A stretch of 64,000 nucleotides of DNA. Origin: Hyperoodon ampullatus. Taxonomy: Eukaryota; Chordata; Mammalia; Artiodactyla; Ziphiidae. Shown here piece after piece: positions 44,560 through 55,744 of this stretch. Location of the stretch: the NCBI GenBank assembly GCA_949752795.1, contig OX457074.1:34147980-34211979 (forward strand), in the 5' to 3' direction. The notes below the pieces were generated by a model. It was given only the letters and a program-made list of their open reading frames with translations. It did no database searches and was not told the origin of the DNA. Numbering within the stretch: position 1 is the stretch's first letter; the number at the start of each line of letters is the position of its first letter. The translations under genes and the position numbers were made by a program.

Positions 44560-44670
44560 CCTTGTCAGCCCAAAGTCAGGAACTCCATCTGTGTGGTTCA
44601 CTGCTCTACCCCCAGGGTCAGGGTCAGACACATAGGTGAATACTCAAAACATACCTGCTGCCTGACATTT
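44560..44670 (+). mobile_element. L2 3' end fragment
   Basis: The stretch cagcccaaagtcaggaactc and ggtcagacacataggtgaat-type tail resembles L2. Diverged. Confidence 0.4.
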
Positions 44671-44994
44671 GGACACTAAGCCTAATCATGAAGGAGAGAA
44701 GGTTTTACCAGATTGGTTATTAAAAAAATATTTTGAGGATCACCCAGAGTCATCTGCCACAATCGGCTTCACGTGCCTTTTGGGAATCCAAGAGTGACAA
44801 AGGGAACCCATACCTCCAGCTTCATGCATTTTACAAAAATTATGTCTATCCCTATGTGGAAACTTTGCAAGTTTTATGAAAGGCAAGAATAGCACATTGA
44901 CTGCAGATATGAAAACAATCCTTCACCCCTCCCTGAATCCATATCCAATACAACTTGACTTCAGAGCTCCTCCAATGAAGAGGTGGAATTTATT

Positions 44995-45425
44995 CCTCAC
45001 CCCTTGAATTTGGCTTGACCTTGTGACTTTGGCCAGTAGCATACAGCAGAAGTGGTGGCGTGCCAGGCCCCAGCCTAAGCCTCCAGAGGCCTCATGTGCT
45101 TCTACTCACTTAGAGAACTGCAGCATCATATGTATAAAGCCAGGCTACCCTGCATGGGAGATACATCGCTCAGTCAACCCATTGTCCTAGGAACCAAAAA
45201 TCAACCACAAGCGAGTGAGGCCATCCTAAACCTGCCCCTTGATGATCTAAATCTGCCCCTTGATGACCTAAACCTGACCCTTGATGATCAGCTGAATCAG
45301 CCTGATGCAAATCACGAATCAGCAGGTCCATCCAGGTGACTGAGTAGTGAGCAGTATTAAATGCTTACTGTTTTAAGTCACTGGGTCTTGAGGTGGTTTG
45401 TTATTCAGCAGTAGCTAACTGATAC
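44995..45425 (+). mobile_element. MaLR/MLT1-like LTR with short tandem repeat
   Basis: The start cttgtgactttggccagtag and the end tactgttttaagtcactggg, aggtggtttgttattcagca, gtagctaactgatacag match MLT1 J/K-type LTRs. Within it, 45225-45287 is a 21-bp tandem repeat. Confidence 0.65.
45225..45287 (+). repeat. 21-bp tandem repeat, three copies
   Basis: Units at 45225-45245, 45246-45266 and 45267-45287, of the form cctaaacctgccccttgatga, with one or two changes each. Confidence 0.95.
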
Positions 45426-45439
45426 AGCAAGGGAAAGTG

Positions 45440-46310
45440 ACTCCTCATCTCTGCTTTTTCTCCCCCACTGTTCCCTTTGGTGCCTCTCTTCCCAGCCAAC
45501 CTTCCAACAGCCTTTCTCTTTCTATTATTCATCCTTTAAAGCCTGCAGTCACATTACATGCGGATTTATAGATCACCACTGAGAACTGAAAATGGAATCT
45601 GAATACATAGGAAAAGGCATATTTTTTTTTAAAAAAAGTGAGAAGCATGTCATGCAGGGGCTAATTGTGTGTGCATGGTTGAATGGCTGAACATGCCCTG
45701 GAGAAGTGTTTCAGCATTCCATCACAGCATGCTCATAATAGGAAACACAGGAACGGTGTGTTCAGCCTCATGTGATCGCAGAGACCTCAGGTCGGGGGCT
45801 TTCCAGCTTGCTGTTCAGAGGCAGAAAAGAGGCGGAAAGCTGCCTGTCTTTTCTGGTGCACACAGATTGCAGTTAGGGCATGTTTCCTGCCTTGATCCAG
45901 ATGAATAAGCTCATGAGGAGGTAACAGAAATGGGAGTTGTTTTTTGTTGTTGTTGTTGTTTTTTGAAATGGGAGTTTTGACATCAGAAGGAGGGATACTT
46001 TGGTGGACAGAATTGCATCTCTGTCTCAAACGGCCATTTCCCACTGAGTGGTACGGCCCAGGATGAGGTGCAGTTTCAAGGCCAGCCTTAGCCCAGGTGA
46101 AAGCATTAATCTGTTTCTGCAAAACAAACAAGCAAACAAAACAAACCACCAATTGTATTTGCAATATAATGTTTTCACAGCATTTTCTGCTTATTTACAA
46201 CACTTGATTTTTACAATTGTGAGAGAAATAACCCATGTTCAAAGAAGTTAAATGACTAACTCCAAATCGTAAAGCATTCTGGTGGCTGGGTGGCTAACTA
46301 CCCCCTGCTT
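45440..46310. other. No gene recognised
   Basis: Unassigned sequence with a (GTT)n run at 45946-45962. Confidence 0.4.
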
Positions 46311-46314
46311 TAAT

Positions 46315-46385
46315 TTCCTTCATTGTATTCGTTTAACAAATATTTCTTGATCATTTACCGTGTACCATGTATAAAGTGGGACTGT
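46315..46385 (-). mobile_element. L2 tail-type fragment
   Basis: The + strand ttcgtttaacaaatatttct followed by gatcatttaccgtgtaccat resembles the reverse complement of the L2 3' end. Confidence 0.4.
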
Positions 46386-46389
46386 CTCT

Positions 46390-47065
46390 TCACATAATTT
46401 GGAATATTTTTCTGGAATTTTCTTTAATTGGTCACTGTATAACATACATGAAATCTGAATTGCTAATTTAAAAGGAAAACTTGCTTTAGGAAGTTATATG
46501 CTTAATCTAGTACCAGCCTAACAAAGTGACAATAAATATCACAGGAAACAATTTTAAACATTAAGTTTAAAATATTAGTGTTGATTTTAGGTGAGAGAAA
46601 AATATAGTATTTCCACAGCCAGACCATATTAGACCTGCTGGATTTTTCAGGCACTGAATTTGTAACCTTTTGAAACAAAGCAATGTGTAGTTTTCCTGTT
46701 TGGGGGCAAACTCTATTAAATCTTGTTTGTAAATATGTTGACTTTCTCCTAATATTTGCCCTCGGTCAGGAGGAAACAGCTGTGTGTTCAGAGTGATATA
46801 ATACCCTTTAGATTGTGCTTTTATTATTACATATGGAATCATGTCTTCTACTTTCAGATATCTGGAATGGGTTTCAGAAATGCATCCCTCACTGTTTACA
46901 GTGGATCCAGCTGACAGCAGAAAAATCTAGGATGAGATTAAAGAGACACTGGTATTTTCTGACTTTAAAAATAATTTTTGTTTTTTTTTACGAAAAATGA
47001 CATGTACCGCAAAAGTGATTACAGAGCTGATACAAATTCTTTTTGAAAAGCGACAAAACATCTAT
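46390..47065. other. No gene recognised
   Basis: AT-rich, unassigned. Confidence 0.4.
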
Positions 47066-47067
47066 TA

Positions 47068-47080
47068 AAATAAAAGCATG
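47068..47080. repeat. SINE target site duplication, left copy
   Basis: The 13-mer aaataaaagcatg recurs at 47310-47322. Confidence 0.9.
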
Positions 47081-47309
47081 GGGGGCTTCCCTGGTGGCGC
47101 AGTGGTTGAGGGTCCTCCTGCCGATGCAGGGGACACGGGTTCGTGCCCCGGTCCGGGAAGATACCACTTGCTGCGGAGCGGCTGGGTCTGTGGGCCTGTG
47201 GGCCTGTGGGCCGTGGCCACTGGGCCTGCGCTTCCGGAGCCTGTGCTCCGCAACGGGAGAGGCCACAACAGTGAGAGGCCTGCGTACCGCAAAAAAAAAA
47301 AAAATAAAT
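47081..47309 (+). mobile_element. CHR-type SINE with an internal repeat expansion
   Basis: The head gcttccctggtggcgcagtg, the B box ggttcgtgccc and the tail gcgtaccgc plus As are intact. Where other copies here read ggctgggcccgtg, this one has three successive tgtgggcc units (about 47188-47213). CpG retention is high. Confidence 0.95.
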
Positions 47310-47322
47310 AAATAAAAGCATG
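47310..47322. repeat. SINE target site duplication, right copy
   Basis: Matches 47068-47080 exactly. Confidence 0.9.
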
Positions 47323-47376
47323 ATTTGAAACTTTAAAAGAAACAAATGGTCCAGGCTTGAATGTGGACAGGAGGCA

Positions 47377-48072
47377 ATGGACAGTGTTTGCATTTGCTGG
47401 GGAAATACAACTCTCGCCTACAGTTTTATGAAAGCTATTCCCACCAGGTTAGCCTCAATCAGAACTGAATCTCTCTTTGTCACTCCTGAGCTCAGTTATC
47501 TGATTGGAGACAAAAGAACTCTCCAGAAGATAGTCCATGTCAAGATGCCAGATGTATGGGGGCAGACAGACCCGAGACAGGAAGAAAAGCTAACGGATGG
47601 GGTGAAGCAGAGACATTATGTGAAATCCAGAGAAATTAGCAAAGCCATGTTGGTGTGCGTGAGGAGGAGGGCTCAGGTCTTACTCCAGGTGAGATGTGAT
47701 AACATGGCATCCAGCAACTCAGCAGGCAAGACACTGTTTCATGAGAATAAACTGAAGCCCAAGGTGTGGACCTCCTGGTGCGGAGTGAGGCAGACCAGAG
47801 CATCGACATCTGGGAAACGTCTGCATCCCTCACAACTCCCTCCTGTCCATCCACAGCTCCCTGCCTGGCCTTCAAGCCCTAAGCACGCTCGGGCAGAGGC
47901 CCCTAACAGCCTGTGGTCAGGGTCTGCCATCAGGGACTTTCCCCATCAGATGACCTCTCGCGGCCCCTCCTGCAGGCACTGGCCCCAGGTAGCTCACCCC
48001 ACAGGGGAGGGCCAACCTGCCCTCTCTAGATCCCACTGTGGCTCTTCTGTTATGGTAGCCCCAGGAAACTAA
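47377..48072 (+). other. 231-codon open frame of unknown meaning
   Basis: The longest ORF outside the L1. The predicted protein has no signal peptide, membrane span, repeat or domain that I recognise. Its 3' part overlaps a MaLR-like LTR end (ttctgttatggtagccccag, gaaactaatacag to 48075). I do not call it a gene; it is recorded because of its length. Confidence 0.15.
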
Positions 48073-48075
48073 TAC
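47660..48075 (+). mobile_element. Possible MaLR LTR, 3' part
   Basis: The terminal sequence tctgttatggtagccccagg followed by aaactaatacag resembles MLT1-type LTR ends. The upstream part is too diverged for me to bound. Confidence 0.35.
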
Positions 48076-48239
48076 AGATGTCCAATTACATTTGAAAATC
48101 AGATATACAACAAATAAGTTTTTACTGTGCATGTATTTGTTGTTTATCTGAAATTCAAATATAACTGGGCATCTCATATTTTTCTCTGTTATCTTTCTTT
48201 GCTGGCAGGCTTGGCTCTATGGGTGCCTGGAGAGCAGAA

Positions 48240-48345
48240 TTCTAGGCAGAGTGAGGAGCAGTAGTGCCCGGTGTGTTTGGGGAAAACAGAGATGCGCCTG
48301 AGCGGAGTGAGCACGGGAGGGAATGGGAGGGGTGGAAATGAAGGC
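48240..48345 (-). mobile_element. L2 LINE fragment
   Basis: The + strand gagcggagtgagcacgggag and surrounding sequence resembles antisense L2. Confidence 0.35.
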
Positions 48346-48589
48346 GGGCGGCCAGAGAAAACCCGGGGCGCACTTGTGCAGTTTATTACACTAACAGGTT
48401 ATCTGCTGTTTATCTGAAATTCACGTGTAACTGGGTGCCCGGCACAGTTATTTGACAAATCTGGCAATTCTAGGTGGGAACAGATCCTATGTGATCTTGG
48501 AGTCATTGTGAGACGTGGACTTTTACTCTTCCTGAGAGAGTCAGCAGTTGGGCAGTTTTTTTCCTCCAGGAACTATTTATATATTTTTG

Positions 48590-48675
48590 ACTATATTTAT
48601 TTATTTTTTTCTTAATTGAAATATAGTTGATTTGCAATATTGTGTTAGTTTTAGGTGTACAGCAAAGTGATTCAG

Positions 48676-48712
<37 letters not shown>

Positions 48713-48872
48713 CCTATTCTTTTTCAGATTCTTTTTTCTTGTGTGCTATTATAACGTACTGAATATAGTTCCCTGTGCTATACAGTAGGTCCTTGTTGTT
48801 TATCTCTTTTATATACAGTAGTGTGTATATGTTAATCCAAAACTCCTAGTTTATCTCTTCCCCCGCCCCAAG
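48590..48872 (-). mobile_element. L1 3' UTR fragment
   Basis: The + strand shows gaaatatagttgatttgcaa, ttaggtgtacagcaaagtga, tccctgtgctatacagtagg and ttgttgtttatctcttttat. It contains a (TA)n array. Confidence 0.88.
48677..48708. repeat. (TA)n microsatellite
   Basis: About 16 units inside the L1 3' UTR. Confidence 0.95.
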
Positions 48873-48879
48873 ATTTTCA

Positions 48880-49980
48880 AAGTAGCTCCAAACTCCAGCT
48901 CTTTTCTCTGAAGACTTCGCAGTAGACAGTGTTTTCCTTAGATCTTCATACTTGTAGCAAAGATTGTTTTCTTTTGTAACTTTCAGATACACCAGTGTCA
49001 CTCACCTAAGTCCCATTTGACCAGATCATAATGGAATTTGGAACTCATAAAAGTTCACGCTACACCCATTTCACACCATTAGCACTGTCACGTATGTTGA
49101 AGTGTGAAATGTCATTCCGATTTTTGAGCCCTTCCCAATCCCCGCTTGCAAACCATGGAAAGAAAAGGTGGGAAGGCCAAAGCCGTGTTGTTTGATTAAG
49201 TCTTCCTAATTGGAAACTTTTTGTAAATCAAAATCTGACTCTCCTGGTTAATTCTGCTTATAAAATTTTGCAAATTAAAACCTAATGGAAAAGAACTAAA
49301 AAAGTGAAAGGACTGAAAAATACCCAAACACCACAATGAAAAGCTGTTCTATTTGTTCAGAAAGTTTACTGCTAGGAAAATCTCATAACTTATTTAATCC
49401 CCTGCAGCTGGGAAAAGCAGTTTAAGGTGGATGGAGGAGACCATTAGAAGTTTTTCTCAAAGGGCAGGGGGGACAGAATTATATTTCACTGGGAAGCGTA
49501 GCTGTCCGTAGCTTAAGGAAGACCCAAAGCTTTGATTACAGGTTTGATAAAACATTGATGAGGACTTAGTTCCTGCTCTGAATTCTAAGACCATGTAGGT
49601 TTTACTTCTCTTACGGGCGCTAAAGAATAATAGGACGGTAGAAAAATTAAATAGAAATCCCACATAATGATAGCAAAAATAGTTAAACAGGAGCAAAGTG
49701 AATGAATTTATTGCTTGATCTTTCCTACTATGCAAGCTTAGACACAGACGTACAATACAATTAATTTAATCATATTTCTAAATTGGTTCCCGATGATAGT
49801 TTGGACATTCAGTCAACACAATTATAATGCAGACTCACAGCAAGAAATGTGCATCAAGTGGTTTATCGATTATTTTAAAAATAAAGCAATTTCTATTTAA
49901 AGGAAATTTTCTTAGAATTAGTTAACTATTAAGTGACTATAAAAGGTCTGCAATGAAGTGTGGCTCTGGTATGCCCTGAA
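48880..49980. other. AT-rich stretch, no gene recognised
   Basis: Unassigned. No feature beyond short ORFs. Confidence 0.4.
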
Positions 49981-49984
49981 TCCC

Positions 49985-49993
49985 CTTTGCACT
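49985..49993. repeat. SINE target site duplication, left copy
   Basis: The 9-mer ctttgcact recurs at 50211-50219. Confidence 0.75.
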
Positions 49994-50210
49994 TTTTTTT
50001 TTTTTTTTTTTTTTTTGGTGGTACGCGGGCCTCTCACTGTTGTGGCCTCTCCCGTTGCGGAGCACAGGCTCTGGACGCGCAAGCTCAGCGGCCATGGTTC
50101 ACGGGCCTAGCCGCTCCGCGGCATGTGGGATCTTCCTGGACCGGGGCACGAACCCATGTCCCCTGCATCGGCAGGTGGACTCTCAACCACTGCGCCACCA
50201 GGGAAGCCCG
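49994..50210 (-). mobile_element. CHR-type tRNA-Glu-derived SINE
   Basis: Antisense copy with a T run of about 24, then ggtacgcgggcctctcactg through tgcgccaccagggaagcccg. The B box complement gggcacgaacc is intact. Confidence 0.95.
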
Positions 50211-50219
50211 CTTTGCACT
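50211..50219. repeat. SINE target site duplication, right copy
   Basis: Matches 49985-49993. Confidence 0.75.
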
Positions 50220-51685
50220 CTTTCTGAGCAAGCATCCTACCTCTTCCTTTAGGGGCCCCCTACCCCCTCCTCCTAGAGGAGTTGGTGGGCACACGGCAGC
50301 AGTGGTCTCAGGGCAGATGCATGGTCTAGGGAAGGTAAATTAAAACAACTCACTAGCTGAGACATGGTCAAGAATCAAAAAAATGGACAAGGAACCTCTG
50401 ATCCTTCTCTTTTGGACTTTATGTGCAGAACAAGGAGAAGCAGATTTGTTTCTCCTTTGCCTGCAGTTGCTAACTCAGGATAGTGTCAGGCTGCAGCGGC
50501 CTGGTCCCTGTGTTTTCCATGTGAGAAGAACTTCATGGAGGAAGAGGAAAGCGATCCCAACACATAGACAAGTAGAGATGAGAAATTTGGGTTGACGAAA
50601 AGATTGCCTGAGAGTGAGGGGGACTCGCAGCAAATACCACATTCTTCCAGCTCTCAGATTCCGTCAGTCCCAAACTCATTTGATCTCTGTCCCCTCATAT
50701 GATGACCCACTAGGGCTCTCTCTCTGTTTTGTTGGTCTGAGTTAAGTTTCTGTCTTTCAAGCCAGGAGCCCTGACTAAATAGGAGCTAATTCCCTTGTGG
50801 TAGCTAAAACTCAGGCTCTAGGTAAGAAACAAAATCTACATATATATATGTATATAAAGCCCATATTCTTCCTTCCCCCCCAACAATGATCAGTTAGAAA
50901 AGATAGTGTCGTGATATTTTTGAATGCTTATAAATTCTCTAACATTGTGTCTGCTTTCTCAATTACTTTAATTTGAACAACTACATAGTATTTGGGAAAG
51001 ACGCATTCGCCTGAAACAGCGTCAGTCGATGCTGATTTTGGATCTTTATAGTGGGCACCTGACGTGATCTATTTTAAAAAAAAAAAGAAGGCAAAGAAAT
51101 ATAAAGAGATCCAGATTTTGTGGGGCTGTCAGATTTTTTAAAAATCAAACTATTTAAATATTATCTTAAAAAGTCAGAGAGTAAGTGTATATGTGGCAGA
51201 AGTCACACATAAACCCCTCAAAGATGAACGGGGAAACAAACAAACAAACAAAAAACTCTGCTTAGGTTATGTAAATGGAACTTGTGGCCTGGGACAGAAA
51301 TTTCAGGGTCATACTTATACGGAGGTTCAAAGAGTATTTTATCTCAGAAAGGAAGCAGGGATGCTGGTTTGGAGGAAACTGTGTTTGATGACTCAAGGAA
51401 AGTGGTTTAATGACGAGAAAGATACTGATTTCAAAGCTGCATGGGATAAGTTTGAGTAGCATTCTTCATTTTATGTGAATGTGAAAGCACTATTTCTAAG
51501 TTAAAGGATTATTTTATATAGCATGTACTTTTCAATATCATATGTCCCTCATTAATTAATTATCGGGCATAAAAGCTTTATTTCTTCATCTACATCACTA
51601 ACATTTTAATTGACCAACATTTTATTTTCTTCCATGATTTCATTGGGAAAATGGAGAATCACCTTGTATTCAGAGATAGACACTC
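50220..51685. other. No gene recognised
   Basis: Mixed sequence. Small AT palindromic run at 50838-50857 and an A-rich run at 51232-51252. ORFs are short and featureless. Confidence 0.4.
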
Positions 51686-51718
51686 TGTGTGTGTGTATGT
51701 GTGTGTGTGTGTGTGTGT
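51686..51718. repeat. (GT)n microsatellite with one interruption
   Basis: Two GT blocks separated by a single TA. Confidence 0.95.
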
Positions 51719-51719
51719 A

Positions 51720-53400
51720 ACGTACTTATTAGGCATATGCTTAGCGGGGAGGAAAAAAGAGAGAATTCAAGGGGTCAGAAGTACAGGTGGCAGTGTGACC
51801 AATAGTTTTGGCGAGGGTCAGTGGGCAGGCCGACCAGGTAATCCAAAGTCTGTGAGCCTAAACTCCACCTGAAATGGTTATTCAGGGTGAGCTTTCTCTG
51901 GTTTCACACAAAGTAAATTTAAAAGTAACTACTGAGTGGCAGGGCCAAGAAAAATATTATAAAGCACTCTGCACATATTTAAGTAAAATTCTGCCAAAAT
52001 CCCCTCCCTCCTCCCCCAGGTCTCTATTTGTCTAGGGATAGAACACAACGCTGGGGCCTCACCCTGGCATTCAAGTGAGTGAAGCATGGCAGGGAAGGGC
52101 AGGGAAATCCAAAGTCCATGACTCCTGTGTAATAAATGATGGAAAAGAGAAGCTGTGTAAAGAGTGAGGTAACTTTCCCCGTCAGAGACTGGGAATACCG
52201 TTCCACCACAAGCAAACAGTATGTCTGTGTCTCTAGCTGACTGGTCCCTTGGCTGTTTTCCCAGGTTTGTCTGTCCCCACTGTCACTGCTGCTCGTCCGC
52301 TTGGTCATCGACAGCACACACGTCCAACCCACCGTGGGGAAGGGTCTCTCTGTGCCAAGCCTTGCGCTGAGCATCCCAGCGGCTCCCTCTCACCTGCTGG
52401 GTGAGCTCGTTTTGCTGTTTAGTGGACGGCACTGTGTTCATTGTTAGGGTTACAGAAAAACTACGTTCCTGCCCTAAAGAGTATAGTAGGGAAAACACAA
52501 CGTACGGATAAAAAGTGAGTGAACCCCGAAGGTGGAACTGAATGATACCAAATGAGAACAAGCAGTACAGACCACAAAGCTGATTATTCCATGCTTAAGG
52601 AACCCATTCTTTTTAGGCACGTTGTTCAATATAGTATACCTGCATCGCCTGAGAAGTTTATGAAATGGGTACCAAAAGACACCAAATATATCCAAACAAT
52701 TTAATGGCAGGGAAAAAAAACCCACTTTGAATATGACCACCTTCCAATTATTCATTCTCTGAAGAGAAATTGAAATTTCAAATTAAATATCACAGAAATA
52801 AATGGAGGTGTTTGTCCTCTGAAATTTAGTATTCTGCTCATTCTCATGCTGCAGCCTTTTAAAAATGTCTGGTTTAAGTCAAGATTACTTTTCAAGTTGT
52901 AGCACTGCCCGTCTTCCACCTACTTGAGTAAAAAAAGTAAGTAATCTAAAGGAAAACAACCCAAACACTTTGATGTGTTCTACACTTTCGTAGTGTTTGA
53001 GGGTTGATAGGATTTGTAAAGTATCCCAGAATCTGGCCCACCTGAAATATTCTGGGAAATAAACAAAATCCCTTGCCCTCCAGCAACTACTCATAATAAA
53101 AATATGTTTCCAAAACTCAGTGCATGGTTCCAGCAGAGACTTAATGATAAATTGGAAAAAGAGTATAGACAGAGAACATGTGAGAGAAAAGAAAAAAATT
53201 GTTAAGACCTCGGGCTCCAGGATGCCAGGCAGATTCTTGGGCCGATGGTCACGGTCCAAAAACCTGGGAACTTAGAGTAGTTTCTGAGAAATCTCCCATC
53301 AAGTAATCCTTGAGCCATTTGTATTGTACTATATTTTTGAGGGGGTAATATTAGAGATATTTCTTTCTTCCAAAATTTGCAATGGTGTCAGTGTTCGAGT
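51720..53400. other. No gene recognised
   Basis: The part around 52440-52500 (acgttcctgccctaaagagt) may be antisense L2. The rest is unassigned. Confidence 0.35.
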
Positions 53401-53411
53401 GACAGTATCTT

Positions 53412-53706
53412 TTTTTTTTTTTTTAACTTTTTATTTCACATTGGAGTACCATTGATTAACAGTGTTGTGTTAGTTTCTGGTGTATTTTCAGTTATACATA
53501 TATACATGTATCTCTTCTTTTTCAAATTCTTTTCCCATTTAGGTTGTTACATAATATTGAGCAGAATTCCCAGTGCTATACAGTAGGTCCTTGTTGGTTA
53601 TCTGTTTTAAATATAGCAGTGTGTACGTGTCAATCCCAAACTGCCTAACTATCCCTCCCCCCCAAACCTTTCTCCCTGGTAACCATAAGTTTGTTCTCTA
53701 AGTCTC
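53412..53706 (-). mobile_element. L1 3' UTR fragment with target site duplication
   Basis: The + strand shows a T run, tattggagtaccattgatta-type sequence, ctatacagtaggtccttgtt and the end taagtttgttctctaagtct. Flanking direct repeats acagtatctt lie at 53402-53411 and 53712-53721 (14 bases with one mismatch when extended left). Confidence 0.88.
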
Positions 53707-53724
53707 AAGTCACAGTATCTTACT

Positions 53725-54990
53725 TGGGCTGTCCTTTTCCCCCCAAAGCTCCATCATGTACAGTGCAAACCTTGTGATTTCTGTTTCCCTTTGAGTATTT
53801 TTCCCAGTGCCTCAATCTTCAGCTGAATTCAGCTCTAGATGGTGACAGAGCTCTCAATTCTTCTTGAGAAGAGTATTCCTCACACCTGTGGTGGGCACAT
53901 GGAAGCCTTCCTAGAGTTGCTTCTTTACTATTCTGATCTCTTCTCCTTTCTCTCTGTCTCCCCAGCCAGGTCGCGAGGCCATGGGCTCTGCACTCTGCGT
54001 CTCCCAGTGTTAGTCTTTGCTTTGGAATTTTTCAAGCCTTGTGAAAACAGTTTCCTAGGAGCGCTTTGCCCTGAGCCTTAGGTTTGTTTCTGACAGGACC
54101 ATCCCTCTCAATACATTTTGAACTGTTGATGTTTTAAACATCTGTGTTGTCAGTGCCCCAGTGTGGACCGACATGGTTTCTGCTACACGTTCCACCGAAC
54201 TTGTCCTCCCTCAGCCTTTAAATCCTCCAGGCTCAGAAATATCAGGAAAATTCTTCAACCAAGAGATACAATGGGCATTTCATTTTCAGTGCTTCAACCA
54301 AGTTTTTGACGGTTTTACCGGCTTCTAAATTTGTCCCTTTCCTTCTGGACCACACGCAGGGCTAAATGGTTGACTCACTCTGAGGACCTCCTTTTCTTGC
54401 TTTTCTCCTTTCTCTTTGGTCCAGATTTTTGTGTTTCTAACACAGGATTCTAGATTTTTCTTTCATGTGTTTTTCTTCCCACCCTTCCACTAAATATTGA
54501 AAGATACGGTGTCAGTGAATTCTTAGGTTGTCAAAAGTATCCACTGTGCAAACCATCCCCCTCCTTCTAGAACTGGGTAATTCCCATGGGGGTGTCCTTC
54601 TGTCAACCCAACATCTTCCCAGGCCTGGATCCCATCCGTTGCCATCTTGTCCCCCTTCTACCTTTCCTCTACCTCTTCCACTACCTCCATAAATTCCTCC
54701 CACATTTCTTCTCAGGGAATCCTTGAATCCCCACTTATAAAAACCACATCATCTTAAAACTCACCCAACAATGTTGGAGATACTTTACATGGCTCTTCTG
54801 ATCTTCTGCACTCATGTATCTATTCTGTTTAAAAAAATTAACTTAGTGACACATTTTGTTCTGGTTATAAAGTACATGCTCTCTATAAATAGTCAAAACA
54901 GTACAAATTAGGCTTCAAGGAAACTTGAAATAACTAACTTTAAAAAAAATTTTTATTATATATGTTACAAATATTTCTTCCCAATTTGTT
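53725..54990. other. No gene recognised
   Basis: Pyrimidine-rich, unassigned sequence. The ORF at 53839-54081 is short and has no recognisable feature. Confidence 0.4.
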
Positions 54991-54993
54991 CCA

Positions 54994-55020
54994 TTTGTGT
55001 GTGTGTGTGTGTTGTTGTTG
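54994..55020. repeat. (GT)n followed by (GTT)n
   Basis: A simple repeat joined to the tail of the SINE that follows. Confidence 0.9.
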
Positions 55021-55143
55021 TTGTTTTATCTTTTGGCTGCACCACTCAGCATGCAGGATCTTAGTTCCCTGACCAGGGATCGAACCCATGCCCCCTGCAT
55101 TGGCAGCATGGAGCCTTAATCACTGTACCGCCAGGGAAGTCCC
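55015..55143 (-). mobile_element. Older CHR/tRNA-Glu SINE
   Basis: The + strand shows ttggctgcaccactcagcat, gcaggatcttagttccctga, ccagggatcgaacccatgcc and accgccagggaagtccc. This is the older CHR-1-like layout, shorter than the four GC-rich copies. Confidence 0.88.
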
Positions 55144-55144
55144 G

Positions 55145-55625
55145 AGATAGCTAACATTTCTATAGGCCCTCCTAGGGGTATGGCTGTGGGTGGGTGGCTG
55201 AGCAAGTTGTATGTACAAACCCACTTTGCTAAGCCTCAAGACACCTCCCTACTGTATGTCAGGAATGCAATGATGTTTTAAAATCTTCGTTAAGTTCGGG
55301 GATTCATTAGGCAACCTAACAGACTGTTAATGCATTTGCAGGGTGTTTGAGCTAACACACTAAGTCCCAAAATCTGCATGAGAGCATCTGTATTGGGGAA
55401 TTCCATTAGATCCCAATCCAGTTTTCTTCCCCATTGGCCTAACACCCTTGGAATCCACCCCCAACACATTCCCTAGGCTTCAGCTGATACACCTTAGCAA
55501 GGTATAGTTACTGACTTCGAATATAAACTGTCTTTTCATGGAGCAAAGCTTGTGCCTCTGCATGTGGGCTGTGTTGAGCCCTAACTCACCCTGTGGACCT
55601 TGAAGCAATGACAGGTGTTGGATAT
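55145..55625. other. No gene recognised
   Basis: Unassigned sequence. Confidence 0.4.
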
Positions 55626-55629
55626 GGTA

Positions 55630-55740
55630 AGGTGACCAGTTGTCCCAGTTTTCCTGGAATCGAGGGAGTTCCTCACACATGGGACTTCCAGTGCTAAAAT
55701 CAAGAAAGTCTCAGGCAAACGGGGCCAAGTTGGTCACCCT
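55630..55740. mobile_element. Small DNA transposon with terminal inverted repeats
   Basis: The left end aggtgaccagttgtcccag and the right end caagttggtcaccct form inverted repeats around about 110 bp containing cccagttttcctgg and aggcaaacggg. This is a common eutherian MITE layout; I do not assert the name. Confidence 0.6.
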
Positions 55741-55744
55741 GGTG

